Part shown: positions 11,610-22,506 of the stretch, in pieces
Layout: the number at the start of each line of letters is the position of its first letter
How positions within the stretch are numbered: position 1 is the stretch's first letter
From: Aurifilum marmelostoma
Taxonomy: Eukaryota; Ascomycota; Sordariomycetes; Diaporthales; Cryphonectriaceae
Direction: 5' to 3'
DNA length: 64,000 nt
NCBI GenBank assembly: GCA_027559495.1
Contig: JAMXSV010000012.1
Coordinates: 1-64,000, forward strand
Position numbers and translations under genes: made by a program
Notes under the pieces: generated by a model
Seen by the model: the letters and a program-made list of their open reading frames with translations, nothing else
What the model was told of the DNA's origin: nothing
Database searches by the model: none

Positions 11610-12465
11610 CGTATCCCAGGCTGCTTAAGAAGGCAATTTGATAGTATATAGGTCAATAAATTCCTAAGTATAATTACTATATTGTGAATTTAAAGTTAGC
11701 CTAAAATTTACCGGGCCTTAATGCCTTATTCCTAGCTATAGAGATTTGAGACTTATAAGAATAATTGCTTCGCTTATGCAGTGATATATAGATGGAAAAG
11801 GATGTTGATAATCAGTAGAGTATAGATATGCTAGGAATGGAGTTTAAAAGTAGTCTTTAAAGATACTTAGATATTGCTTATTTCTGCTAAGCCTTTAATG
11901 AGCCTGAGCTTGGGAATATATGGCAATATTTTTGAGCTAGAAGAGAAGGGAAAGAAGAAGAAGAAGAGAAAAACACTTTTGATATTAATCAAGGGCTACC
12001 CGTAGCCCTGCCCTTATGCTCTGGCCAGCGCCCGTGCCGGGACTCGTAGAGCAGCTCGCCAAAGAAGGCCATAATTAGTAAACGCATTAGGCAGTACGCT
12101 ATCATTATATTGGAGCCTTTATGCGTTTCTTGCTGCTGATAACTATGCCTTGCGTTACCAGCTGCACCGAGGCTGTCCGTCCGGCAATATGCGGCATCTT
12201 TTGCTAAATGCCGTTGGTCTGCGAGGACTGCGCCGGAACTTGTGCAAGGGTCGGGTCGGCGAGGGCAATGCTGTAGATAGTTCCCGCCGTCTTGTCGCCG
12301 CAGGCAGCTAGGAAGGTTGTTGTGGTACAGCAAGGAGGTAGGGTACGAGACTTGAGCATTCAGAAAGCAGTGTAAACCAATTAGGTTCTGCAGACTCCTC
12401 CCAATTATGCATCGCACCTATCTTCCTCCCTCCATTGTCAGACGGGGCCACCCAGGCAAACAAAT

Positions 12466-12502
<37 letters not shown>

Positions 12503-12857
12503 GCCCTTCTCTGTCACTACATATCATTATGAATCCAACATCTGCGGAGCGGGATAGATTACACGGCAGCACGAAAGACAACAGAGCAAATCATCTGATT
12601 TCCTCGATACTCTGATAATGGTGTTACAACGAAATAAACTACTTATTCATTCCTTATAGTATTACCGTCACGAGCAGCGGAAGTGGGAATCAAGTGGCTG
12701 CCGAATTCCGGAGATGGGGGGTGGGGCAGTCAGAACCTGGGGTCTGTCTACAATTAGTCCTCCCAGCTGTTGCGGAGAAAGTGTGAGAGAGACAGGAGTT
12801 CTGAAGACCATTACTGGTTCAGAGGAAAAGGCCGAGGCATGTGTGATATTCTGTTTC
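11610..12857. other. Intergenic; no gene recognised
   Basis: The first 350 bases after the PKS are AT-rich. A 142-codon minus-strand ORF at 11989-12417 has no recognisable motif and alternative-start support only. A CA microsatellite lies at 12469-12498. Confidence 0.5.
12469..12498. repeat. (AC)n microsatellite, about 15 units
   Basis: Uninterrupted AC dinucleotide run followed by ACGCACGC. A simple repeat; likely length-variable between strains. Confidence 0.95.
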
Positions 12858-13010
12858 TCATATGCTACCTAAGAACGGGATCTTGAAGCCGCAGGGCACC
12901 AAGCGCGTGAAGATATGTTGATGGTCCACGCGCTCTCTCAGCCCTCGCAGCTTCGTCACGCTCTTGGCGTCGTAGCTCGCAATAACGCCCTCCCACAGAG
13001 CTGTATATCC
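12858..13010 (-). pseudogene. C-terminal relic of an FAD-linked (berberine-bridge-like) oxidoreductase
   Basis: On the minus strand a 48-codon stretch ends at TGA (12858-12860) and reads ALWEGVIASY, then KLRGLRERVD, then FTRLVPCGFKIP. This is the order seen at the extreme C-terminus of fungal FAD-binding (PCMH-type) oxidoreductases, where an LW-GY/SY segment is followed by a VFxxLxPGGFK-like end. Upstream bases to 13228 give no continuation, so the FAD-binding part is missing. Such oxidases often sit in secondary-metabolite clusters, so this may be debris of the same locus as the PKS. Confidence 0.5.
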
Positions 13011-13228
13011 TATGTAATTGTATGGTTACAAGGAGCACTAAGAAGCTAGGTTTGTGGTGTGACTATGTCAGTCAGTTGCAAAAGTCTTTGAAAAAAAGGT
13101 AACGATGATATCTCGGACCGTCATCGGATCTTTAGCTGTAGGCTGCATTTACAAAACTCGAAGTGCCTCTCTTGCTGAGATAAGGAGTAACCCTGACCCT
13201 GACCCGACTCTATGTTGACTGATTTCCT

Positions 13229-15110
13229 TTGACGTTGAATTATTGCCAAGTATTTTTGGCACAATTCCCTCTATGGGGTACTTTTTCGGGGCTGATGGTT
13301 TGCCTGAAAACTGTCGTGGCCTGTTTGTTGGCGATTCACGAAGGCCTCTGCCAACTGTTGCAACGATGCACCAACAATCATGAGGGTCTCAAGGCAGAAA
13401 ACCACCCTAAATATGAAGCACTTTCATACTGCTGGGGACGCCACTCGGGCCAGGAGCCACCTGCTGTGGAGTTGGCAACAAAGGGCATGGGTGATACGGG
13501 CGTACTGAATTTCGTCGTCACTCCTAACTTATATGCCGCCCTGACACAATTACGACTTAGAGATATGGTTCGGACACTGTGGATCGATTACATTTGCATT
13601 ACCCTAGTCAGACGAGCTTTGGCGAGCGTGGGGAGCAGGTTGCACTTATGAGCGAGATCTTTGAGACTGCTGAATCCGTCCAAGTCTGGCTAGGAGAGAG
13701 AAAAGTGAGGGAATCGACGAGGACTGCAATCTTATCCGCAAGATCTCTCAGCATTATAAGCAAGCGGATGTTTCTTCACCCGTGGAGGCTGTCACCGCCC
13801 ACCGTTGCTTGGACATCGGACCCAGCTCTCAACGGCTGCTCCATTTCGATCGTATCTTCCGGCAGCCGTGGTTTGGGCATTTGTGGGTTCTCCAAGAAGC
13901 CTGGAGAGCCCGCAAGATCGATGTGCTCTGTGGACCAAACCGTCTGGGTTTGAACGATATCATGCAAGCCAACCAATGTGTCCGAGAAAATGGCACCAAT
14001 ATCTGGGACAACGTGGACAACCTCTTGTCCCGCTTATGGAATGGTCTGTTCATTACCTCGAGAAGCTCCTGGGTTCGACATATCAAATGCGAAGTTCAAA
14101 AGGACCACCGGGACATCCTGAGCTTGCTGATAGCTGGCCATGACATGAAAGCTACCGATTCTCGGGACAAGATATTCGCATTATTAATATTCGGAAAAGA
14201 GACGCATCACATGGCGGATCTCCCTACGAGTGTGCGACCTAACTATGAGAAAGACGTCATCGCTGTATACGCTGACTTCACGCGGTGGTGGATCGCTCGT
14301 CACAGGTCGCTGCAAATACTGTCAGCTGTTCATACTTTCCACGGGACTTTCCACGGGCGAACCTGGGTCGATCTCGCAACCTCTTATTCTGTTCATGAAG
14401 CACTGCCCTCCTGGAGCTTCTGGCATGAAGGCCGCAGCGAGTTCGCTTATGCCACACTTGGACTTGGTCGGAAATCCAACTTCAAAGCGTCTGGAGCGTC
14501 TCAGTCCATTGATACGGAGCTTATAAGTCGTACGAAAGTGACACATCCGCATTATCTGCCCCTCCGAGGTTTCGAAATCGATGCTATTGCCACCCTAGCA
14601 CCCTATCCTTATTTCCAGCAAGACCCCCCGATGCCAAAAAGTATTCAAGAAGCATACATTCATTTGTTCGACTCGGTCGGACGTTTTGGTGTCTGGAATG
14701 ACTTTGGACAGAAGAGAATAGCCCTGGACGATAATACCAGCCCTCTTGATCAGATAGATTTGCACGCACAAGAGTTGATCGATCACTTCAAAGCCCACTG
14801 GACCAGTGCACCTTCTCCTGACAAACCGTCTAGCATACCATGTTCTGATAGATGCATGTTCAGGACAAGAAACGGACTGCGCGGCTTATGTCCTGCTGGA
14901 ACACAGGTTGGAGATCTGGTAGCTGTTCTATATGGAGGTAGCGTTCCCTTTGTACTCCGATCTAGAGCAGCTTTGGGTGTTTCCACCGAAGGGACAAACG
15001 CTCCCGAGACATTCCAATTTATTGGTGAGTGCTACGTTGACGGTATCATGAATGGCCAAGCTTGTTCTTCAAGCTTGTCTGAAAAGCAGAAGATTTTTTA
15101 TCTTGTTTAA
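13229..15110 (+). pseudogene. HET-domain (heterokaryon incompatibility) protein, two frameshifts
   Basis: Encodes a HET-domain protein of the kind that triggers cell death on fusion of unlike fungal strains. The PKYEALSYCWG motif begins about 13408 and LWIDYICI about 13576. The frame then breaks near 13603 (between ICI and GERGEQVALM) and again near 13720 (after VQVWLGER). From about 13728 a single 460-codon frame runs to TAA at 15108, with the FDRIFRQPWFGHLWVLQEAW block. Both breaks behave like single-base indels inside conserved blocks and no GT-AG intron would repair them. The N-terminal start is unclear; codons before 13400 are only weakly HET-like. Alternative explanation: two sequencing errors in an intact gene. 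Confidence 0.8.
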
Positions 15111-15892
15111 ATATTAAATCATCGCACTGCTTCCACTTGAATCTTGACAAAAAGATGTTTTGTAAACAAAGTTAAACTTAGTTTTCAATTAGTTAGTATT
15201 CCAGAACATTTCTTTCTTTCGCGCGTCTATTCATTTATTTCATTTCTCTTGAATTGTCTTCTCGGAAATGACTCCCCCAAGCTCGTTGATAGCCTGGAGA
15301 AATTACGTTCATCGTTCTCCAGCCGAATACTATCATGTTCATCCTTCCATAGATCAGCGCCGGGCTCTCGTTCGACCCTTATGCCCCGAATAGCATAGAC
15401 AACGCGGGCTTCATCATAATCTTAATAGACCACAAAACTTCGAGGTAGTAATTAGACATTAGCAGAATGAGCACTGCCTGGAACAGAACTGCAAACATTG
15501 CTATTTATAATGTGCTTTGTGCATGCTGGGTGATATCCACTTGAGATCCTTGCTAACCAAGGGTTGTCGCGGTTGTGGATATAGTATCACAATAATAAAT
15601 GGAGCCGGTTTCGATTCGCCCCATAGCGGAGGCGGTGACGTGTCAATATGTTATTTGCTATAGTACAAACTCTGTTCTCTCCCTAGGCTCATCATGTGGT
15701 ATAGAGCACCTTCCATCATGCGATTCACCAGACAAATTTTGCGTGCGCTACAGGTGCTCCAAGATTATTTATAGCATCACTTTGCAGTAAAGCAGCATCG
15801 CACCTAGTACTGCCCTTTTCAATCTTTTCATACTTGGCTCCTTGTGCTGTCCAGCTGTCAAACTTCGTCAACTGCCGAAGCGACCATTCAAT
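15111..15892. other. Intergenic between HET gene and PLD-like gene
   Basis: No ORF with recognisable motifs. It should hold the HET 3' end and the promoter of the PLD-like gene; a clear TATA box was not found. Confidence 0.5.
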
Positions 15893-18208
15893 ATGACAAG
15901 AGGCGGGCGGGCACCAGAGGCGGACGAAGCTTGGAGACCATCGGCCGAGGATGCTGACGTCCTGGCTGCTGATGAGATGCTAGACGAAGAGCTGTTGCAT
16001 GAGGCGTCAAGCGGTAGGAAAGCCGCTTCATCATCGAAAAAATCGCCGGTCACGCATCACAAGACGAGCCGGAGACCGAAGCACCAGGAGGATGAGACCT
16101 GGAAACCGACAGATGAGGATCTTGATGCCGAGGAGCTGGAGGTTGAGGAGATGGTGAACGAACAGCTCTCACTCAACGAGATTGACAAACCCCAAAGTCC
16201 CACAAAGAAGACAAAGTCCACTCGTACCAAGAAAGCTGCGCCTCATTCCAGGCAACACGAAGATGATGGAATCTGGAGGCCAGGTGGTGAAGAAGCGGAA
16301 GATGAGGATCTAGAAGACGAGGAACTCGAGACCGAGGATAGCTCAGACGACGAGCCCACAACTGGAGCGCACACTCCAAGGAAAGCCAAAAAGCGACCAG
16401 CTACAAGTTCAGCAGGGAGTCCCGTGCACCACAAGAAGCCTGGACCCCGACCTAAGCATCGCCTTACTCCGGCCACCAACAAGAAGCCCCCCACCTTCCT
16501 CGTACAAGGCGACAACCCTGCGGCGCCTTTCACTTTCGCAGCATACCGCGGGGAGGGCATGTGCATGTTGGCTATGAACTGGAAAAAGGACACACCTCCC
16601 AATGACTTCGTCGGGTTCGCCATCGAGTACAAAGAACCTCAATCACACAAGTGGTGGCCGATCCCCAACTACCTCACATTTCCGGGCGAAGCCGCCCGGT
16701 CAGGGCCTGATGCCTTTTCGAGCCGTCTCTCACCCATCCAGAGGTTTCGCTGGGTGCATTTCCCGTTCAGCGTCGATACCCCAGGGCATTTCCGCTACCG
16801 TGTCACTCCTGTTTTCATGAAGGGTCAAGGCGAAGACCACGAATTGGATTATGGGGAGGTTCAGGAGGTCGCTATTGAGCTTATGGCCGAGACGTACCCG
16901 GGCCAGATGAATGTGGCCTTTACACGAGGTTTCGTTTCCTCTAAAGCTTTCGTGAAAAAGTTTGGTGCCGATGGCGGCATCGGGAGTATCCTGCCTGATA
17001 AAGCTGATGAAGGCCTCGAGTTCAAGCCCAAAGATCCAGAGATCGAAGAAAAGGCCTTGGCCTGGATGGGATTTGAGGCTCGTGAGGTGATACTCGCCAC
17101 GCTCGACGCCGCCATTGAGGACACTACTGCCCAGGTTCGCGTCCTGGCATACGACTTCAACAACCCCGAGGTAGTCCAGCGACTCCAGAAGCTCGGCAAG
17201 CGTCTCAAAGTTATTATTGATGACTCGAACTCGCATGATGGAGCCGACGACGCTGAGTCAAAGGCAGCTGAGATGCTACGGAAGACTGCGGGCAAGGATC
17301 ACGTTCAACGCCAGCACATGGGGAGCCTTCAGCACAACAAATTCATCGCCGTGGATGGGGAAAAGACCAAGATCGCCATTGGAGGGTCGACCAACTTCTC
17401 ATGGAGAGGCTTTTATGTCCAAAATAACAACGTTGTTGCTCTCCAGGGAGCTCAACCGGTGGCTGTGTTCAACAAGGCCTTTGATAACTATTGGACGCAT
17501 CCCAACGACACAGACGGGTTCTACAAAACCGAATCTGCACAATGGGCCGACCTTGGTCTGAAGGGTGTCGAAGCCCAGGTGACATTCTCCCCTCACAGCT
17601 CAAGTGCAGGCACGCTTGACGACATTGCTTCGGATATCAAAGCTGCCGAGTCCAGCCTGTTTTATTCCCTGGCTTTCCTATACGAGACTCCCGGCGTCAT
17701 CCGTGACGCCATCGAGAAAAAGACGTCCCAGAAGGGCATCATGGTCTATGGTCTCTCCGACAAATCCGTCGGCGGGCTTGATGTTCACACAAACGACGGC
17801 AACCCGCCCGTAGCCTACCCGGAAGACTTCGACAATGAGTCTGCGGGCGGCTCGGGCGCAAGAATGCACCACAAGTTCGTTGTCGTTGACTTCAACAAGC
17901 CAACCGCGCGGGTGTACACGGGCTCTCATAACTTCAGCGTGGCGGCTGACACAAAGAACGCCGAAAATCTGTTCCTGATCAAGGATCAGAGAGTGGCCAC
18001 AGCGTACATGATCGAGGCCGTGTCCATGTTTGACCACTATGAGGTTCGTGATCATGTGCAGAAGAAGAAGGCAGCAGAGGCCAAGGGTGAGGCGCATACC
18101 ATCCACTTGAAACTGCCCCCCAGCAAAAGCAACGGAACCAGGCCGTGGTGGGATCAATACTGGACTGTGAAGCAGAAGATACATGACCGTGAGATGTTTG
18201 GGGTTTGA
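15893..18208 (+). CDS. Phospholipase-D-fold protein with repetitive acidic/basic N-terminus
   Basis: Single-exon, 771 residues from the ATG at 15893 (the reading frame opens 17 codons earlier, but only with a non-ATG start). Residues 1 to about 200 contain three repeats of roughly 55 residues, each opening with an acidic stretch around a W-R/K-P motif (AWRP, TWKP, IWRP) and ending in a Lys/Arg-rich patch. The C-terminal two thirds holds two HxKxxxxD motifs, HNKFIAVD (about residue 480) and HHKFVVVD (about 659), each followed by GS-x-NFS. This is the twin-HKD arrangement of the PLD superfamily, with both His present, so phosphodiesterase activity on lipid or nucleic acid is plausible. Substrate is not deducible. 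The basic patches could be nuclear localisation or DNA-binding segments. No signal peptide or TM segment. Confidence 0.85.
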   Translation: MTRGGRAPEADEAWRPSAEDADVLAADEMLDEELLHEASSGRKAASSSKKSPVTHHKTSRRPKHQEDETWKPTDEDLDAEELEVEEMVNEQLSLNEIDKPQSPTKKTKSTRTKKAAPHSRQHEDDGIWRPGGEEAEDEDLEDEELETEDSSDDEPTTGAHTPRKAKKRPATSSAGSPVHHKKPGPRPKHRLTPATNKKPPTFLVQGDNPAAPFTFAAYRGEGMCMLAMNWKKDTPPNDFVGFAIEYKEPQSHKWWPIPNYLTFPGEAARSGPDAFSSRLSPIQRFRWVHFPFSVDTPGHFRYRVTPVFMKGQGEDHELDYGEVQEVAIELMAETYPGQMNVAFTRGFVSSKAFVKKFGADGGIGSILPDKADEGLEFKPKDPEIEEKALAWMGFEAREVILATLDAAIEDTTAQVRVLAYDFNNPEVVQRLQKLGKRLKVIIDDSNSHDGADDAESKAAEMLRKTAGKDHVQRQHMGSLQHNKFIAVDGEKTKIAIGGSTNFSWRGFYVQNNNVVALQGAQPVAVFNKAFDNYWTHPNDTDGFYKTESAQWADLGLKGVEAQVTFSPHSSSAGTLDDIASDIKAAESSLFYSLAFLYETPGVIRDAIEKKTSQKGIMVYGLSDKSVGGLDVHTNDGNPPVAYPEDFDNESAGGSGARMHHKFVVVDFNKPTARVYTGSHNFSVAADTKNAENLFLIKDQRVATAYMIEAVSMFDHYEVRDHVQKKKAAEAKGEAHTIHLKLPPSKSNGTRPWWDQYWTVKQKIHDREMFGV

Positions 18209-18551
18209 TCTGTTTCGAAGGTTTCGTGCCATGCACAATAGAGCGTTATTAGGAGGGCGCCGTATTTCCCTTCACGTGAGACGCGACTGTTCTTTCTCTT
18301 TTCTCTATTTTCCCATCTTAAAAGATATATCAAGTGCAACATCAATCTAGTCTGATCAACATTCGTGACGCTTTTGGGATGAATCTAAACGTTGATTCAA
18401 ACGGAATAATTGCTGATCCTTTATAAATAGCTGTCATAAAGGCTAAAGCTCAAGTCCCTGAGATTTTATGTTTTGCAAATCCCAATTGAAATCAGTCACT
18501 ATGAATCTCTATCATAGACCATAAACATAGCAGAGTTGTGTAGAGGTAGCT

Positions 18552-18832
18552 TTAACAGTAACCAGCAGCGGTAGGCTAGGTGATTGCTTCAAGTCAGCAT
18601 ATGTCAAAGTCACCATCAGAAAATAGAGAACTTACGCAAGCCGCAATAGCACAGGCGGGGGAGTCCTGACTGCAGTACTGGCAGTCGGTGCACTATATAG
18701 TCTTGTTAGTTGCATGCCCGCTATCTATGTTCTGACTGGCAACGAAGTAAAAAACTTCAATCTCCTTACAGGAACGGCTTCGACAGCCATGGCGGCGGTC
18801 AAGGCAGCATAGACAATAGTGAACGCATTCAT
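18552..18832 (-). CDS. Small secreted six-cysteine peptide, 47 aa, three exons
   Basis: Hand-built model on the minus strand: exons 18832-18770, 18692-18636 and 18575-18552. The introns (77 and 60 nt) have GTAAGG...ATATAG and GTAAGT...ACCTAG borders, with ACTAAC and CTGAC branch-like sites. Both junctions are phase 0 and the exons total 144 nt, ending in TAA. The ATG has a CCAAAATG context. Residues 1-20 look like a signal peptide (MNAFTIVYAALTAAMAVEA). The remaining 27 residues, beginning with Pro, carry six cysteines spaced C-x2-C-x2-C-x6-C-x4-C-x6-C and end on Cys. The exon boundaries fall cleanly between cysteine motifs. Function unknown; extracellular effector, antimicrobial, metal-binding or signalling roles are all possible. 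Expression evidence would settle whether the three exons are joined. Confidence 0.62.
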
Positions 18833-20689
18833 TTTGGCAAAGAGTTGGCCGGGCTTTTGGAAAAAGTTGTGTGAAAATGGGTGATAGCAAGAGATATAAT
18901 AGTGTATAACCGTGTTAACAACCAAAGCCCAGAGGTGTCTTGATTGTAGGGAGGGAATGGATGCCTTAAATATCATTTTCTGTCATCCACCCTGTGCAGG
19001 CATATGGAGAGAACCAATATATGAATGTCTCAAATAAATTAGCTTTTATAGGAAACCGGCTGTTTCTGGCATGAATCACGTCCGATCAGCACATCTCCGG
19101 TTCTGCTGTGGAGTATGTTCCCATTAGCAGATTCGTGGAATTATGTAATTGCGGCGAGAATCCTCCAAAACTACCCAAATACATGCAGAGTGGTAGACAA
19201 TCGTCTGAGCTTATTCTCCTGCACTGTGGAAACTGAAAAATCTATGTGGGCTTTCCCGACGGCGGTGAACATCTTCACCTACCCAAAACGTCCGCGCAAG
19301 CTCTAACTCCGACGATCCCACGCAACACTATCCGGATGCCGGCACATATCATGATCTTGGAGGCTCAAGCCAGTCCGGGAGTTTTCCCATGTACACCTCT
19401 GCTTGAATAAATACCCTTCACGATGCATGCAATTTGCTTAATGGTTATGGCTGAGAATGTAACACTAATTGGCACTCTTGCTACATCGAAAAAGGATGTC
19501 TGAATAGTCGACCAGCAAAGAGAGGCTACAGATGTTGGGCGTTAAGATGTGCACGGATTGGAGGCATTACGAGTAAGGAAGTTATGGCATATGTGGAGAG
19601 AGGATTGGGGCTGTGGTTCGTTAAGAGAATGAAAATGTATGTTAATTAGTTGAAAACCAACCAGAAGCGGCGCGTACACTGGCGTGCTTAAACCCCTGCT
19701 TATACACCGAACTATTGAATCTGCGTCTAGAGAGATAATAGGCGTTAGCTATATACTTCTTAATTATGACCTGTGTTGTCATCGAAATTGGATTGATTCT
19801 TCTCAGAGGCATAATATTGCTGGAGAAGCTTGTCAGATATGCCCCTATGAAATGTGTTTCTCAGTTATAAGTCAATGCTCCGAGCCTAGCCGTGTAATGA
19901 TAATTAGGGTTGTTTGGGAAAGGCTCCAAGCTTTTGCAAGGGCATCGAAGTCGCAGGACTCGGGCTCTGATATCAACTCCATATTAGAGATCTGTGATTA
20001 CTCATTTAGATCCCTACACAACCTCATGACATAGAGTTATTACAAGTCGAAATGTTATCACGCCGTTTCTCGAAGAAGTCGTTTGTCATAGAATCCGACG
20101 ATCACAACTACCGAGATCTCCGTTATCTATTTTTTTCTACATAAAATCTGCCATGCACGTTTTGGAGCCAGTAGGACTCTGACTTGGCCCTCGACTTTAT
20201 AGGGAACTTTTCGGGGCTCATTGGCAACGCATAGGAAGAGGATCAAATAGCAATGAAAATGATCTCTTCACACACTGATATACGAACAGTATGCGGTCGA
20301 GCGAAACCCCGGTCTCAGAAATCATATAATTAATTTTTCCATAAAAGCATCACATTGTGACGAGGTTCTTGCGAGTCAATGCTTTCAACAAGGTACGACA
20401 TTGAAAAGGCAAGCCAAGATGGGTTTCGTAGGAAGTGGTGTGCCTCCACTCTCACGTTTTCGATAGGCCATGTTGCCGCGCGCTTAAGGACTTGTAAATG
20501 CTCACCAATGAGCATGGGTGACGTTGACCTGGGTACCCCGGCAAAGGAATCACTATGTATGTACTTAGTATATCACAGTGGGTGCGGCAACACGGTCTGT
20601 CGTCTCTTCAGCGGCCAGGAAGATCTCGCCTCTTCAAGAAAAGTCGTGCAAGAGCTAGCCTCGATTCCCCTGAGCTAACCACGCTATTG
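18833..20689. other. Long intergenic stretch; no gene supported
   Basis: Holds the promoter of the cysteine-rich peptide on its left. Small ORFs at 19115-19306 and 19684-20034 have no motif, signal peptide or splice support. I see nothing further. Confidence 0.45.
18892..18901 (-). promoter_or_regulatory. TATA-like element upstream of the cysteine-rich peptide
   Basis: On the minus strand a TATTATATC string lies about 60 bases before the ATG at 18832. This spacing is plausible for a fungal TATA box. It rests on sequence resemblance only. Confidence 0.3.
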
Positions 20690-21841
20690 ACGATACGCTT
20701 GCTGTCGACGATGAGCTCCTCGACAACGACGCGTCGTTGAAATACGAGAGTGACCTTGACCACGCGCCACCAAATTCTCACGGTACTTATCTCGACGGAA
20801 TGAAAGAGGATCTCGAGCTTTTAGAAGAATATCGGATGGCGGGTATCATCCCGTTCATCTCTGCGACATGCTCGGTCCCTTCGGCCGTTATCGTATCCTC
20901 ACAAGCTAGGTCACGGCGGCTTCGGCACTGTGTGGCTCTGCCGGATACGGGGAATCCTGGATACGTTGCCGTCAAGGTCATGGCTGGAGATGTGGTTCCA
21001 GGTACTGTCAAAGATCTGGCCCTGACGTACTTGGATCAATCTGCGTCTGGAATCGAGTATATTGCGCCCCCACTGGACTCCTTCCCCATTGCAGGGCCAA
21101 ATGGTTTGCACCAGTGCATCGTGCTCCCAGTCCTCGGTCCTTGCGTATCGCCTCATCTTTGGTTGAAGTTGAATAATGATCCCGGGCATGTTATTCGGAA
21201 GATGGCCCATCAGGCTGTCTTGGCTATGAACTTCTTGCATAACCGTGGCCTCTGCTACGGAGGTAAATTCGCTCTCACGGCCCCCTCTATTAGCCCATCG
21301 GAAGACTAAGAATATTCTAGACTTCCGGCCGTCCAACATTCTTGTCAAATTGACCAACATAGATCAGTTATCCGAGGAAGACTTGCTCACCCTGCTCGGG
21401 CGACCTAAGAAGGTCCATGTGTGCACGGAGTCCGAAGAGGACCTTCCAGAATCCTCGCCGCAATACCTCATAATCCCCGCCGGTACTTTCCGGTTGGGTG
21501 ACAAAAGTCTGACAGATCAAATTTGCATCATCGACATGGGAGAGTCTTTTCCGATCTCGTCGTCCCCTGCGGACCTAGGCATCCCTGAAGACTACTTGCC
21601 GCCTGAGGTGCTGCTGAACGAGCACAACGCTGTCGGCCTCGCGTGCGACCTATGGGCGTCTGGATGCACTTTGTTCGAAATTAGGGAACAGATCCCACTC
21701 TTCTACATGATTTCTGATAAGCATGAACTACTAGCAGAGATGGTACGTTTCTTCAGTAAACCACCCCAGATGTGGTGGGACAAGTGGGAGGCGAGGGAGG
21801 ATTTGTTTGATGATCAAGGGTCATTTTTATTATACATTTAA
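20690..21841 (+). pseudogene. SRPK-like serine/threonine kinase, broken by frameshifts and truncated
   Basis: Resembles fungal SR-protein-specific-kinase-like proteins. Readable blocks, in order but in three frames: EEYRMAG then YHPVHL..DMLGPFGRYRIL (frame change near 20840), GHGGFGTVWLC glycine loop (change near 20905), DTGNPGYVAVKVMAGD with the ATP Lys (change near 20943), then HQAVLAMNFLHNRGLCYG. A GT-AG intron (21263-21320, 58 nt) joins to DFRPSNIL, the HxDxxxxN-like catalytic loop with Tyr where His/Arg is usual. Beyond are IIDMGESF in the DFG position, DYLPPEVLL, and LACDLWASGCTLFEI. The frame ends at 21839, earlier than kinases of this family usually do. Three shifts in about 100 bases make it a pseudogene, unless that stretch is misassembled. 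Confidence 0.75.
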
Positions 21842-22506
21842 CGGTGGAATTCGTCATTTAAAAGTGCTCATGTCTTTCATCCCAACCGGCTGTCCTTAGC
21901 TTTGGTTCCCACTAACCTTGCGTTGTCAAGGGCTGACATATATTAATATATGTTGAGGGGCTGCCCACGTGGGTGCAACAATTAACGTGACGATTTTGGC
22001 CAGCAGGCACATGTATGTCTGGCTGCTATCACATCCTTTCTAGGCGCGGAATTCGACTGATGAGGATTCTGGGAAATTCGGCTATTCTCATGTATGTATC
22101 GTTTCTGATATGAAAACACGCAGGTGCTGATCGGAATCCTTGATCAAAAAGGCATGAATGCTAGTCGAACTGGAACGCCGTGGGCATCACCTCGAGACCA
22201 TGCAGAACTGGATTCGCTTATCCGACTCGTCCCAGCCCGGCTACCCCGGCGCAGATTCCAACTCAAGATGCTGTAAGCGCCCGAAAGGGGGGGGGGGTTG
22301 GTTAACAGTCTCGGAACCAGAATGGGTTGTGCGCTGTTTTAGGCGCTGCCTCAGCAGCAATCAGAATGGTTCTGAGTGGAATGTGGGGCGCTTCAACACG
22401 TATCAGCTGACGTTTCTGCAGAAGAAACTGTACTTAAACCCCGCGTGGGCCCCAAGTTTACTGGCCCCGGCAAGAGACTAAACACTATCATTTCAGCTTT
22501 CCGAAC
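21842..22506. other. Intergenic; no gene recognised
   Basis: Contains a ten-G tract near 22286-22296 and an ORF at 22158-22481 without motifs. Presumably the promoter of the Helo-like gene. Confidence 0.45.

Noticed and set aside
11989..12417. 142-codon minus-strand ORF between PKS and the FAD-oxidase tail
   Set aside because: No recognisable motif, no start context, and no splice continuation.
19684..20034. 116-codon ORF with several Cys and Trp
   Set aside because: No signal peptide, no motif, and no support for its start; may be chance.
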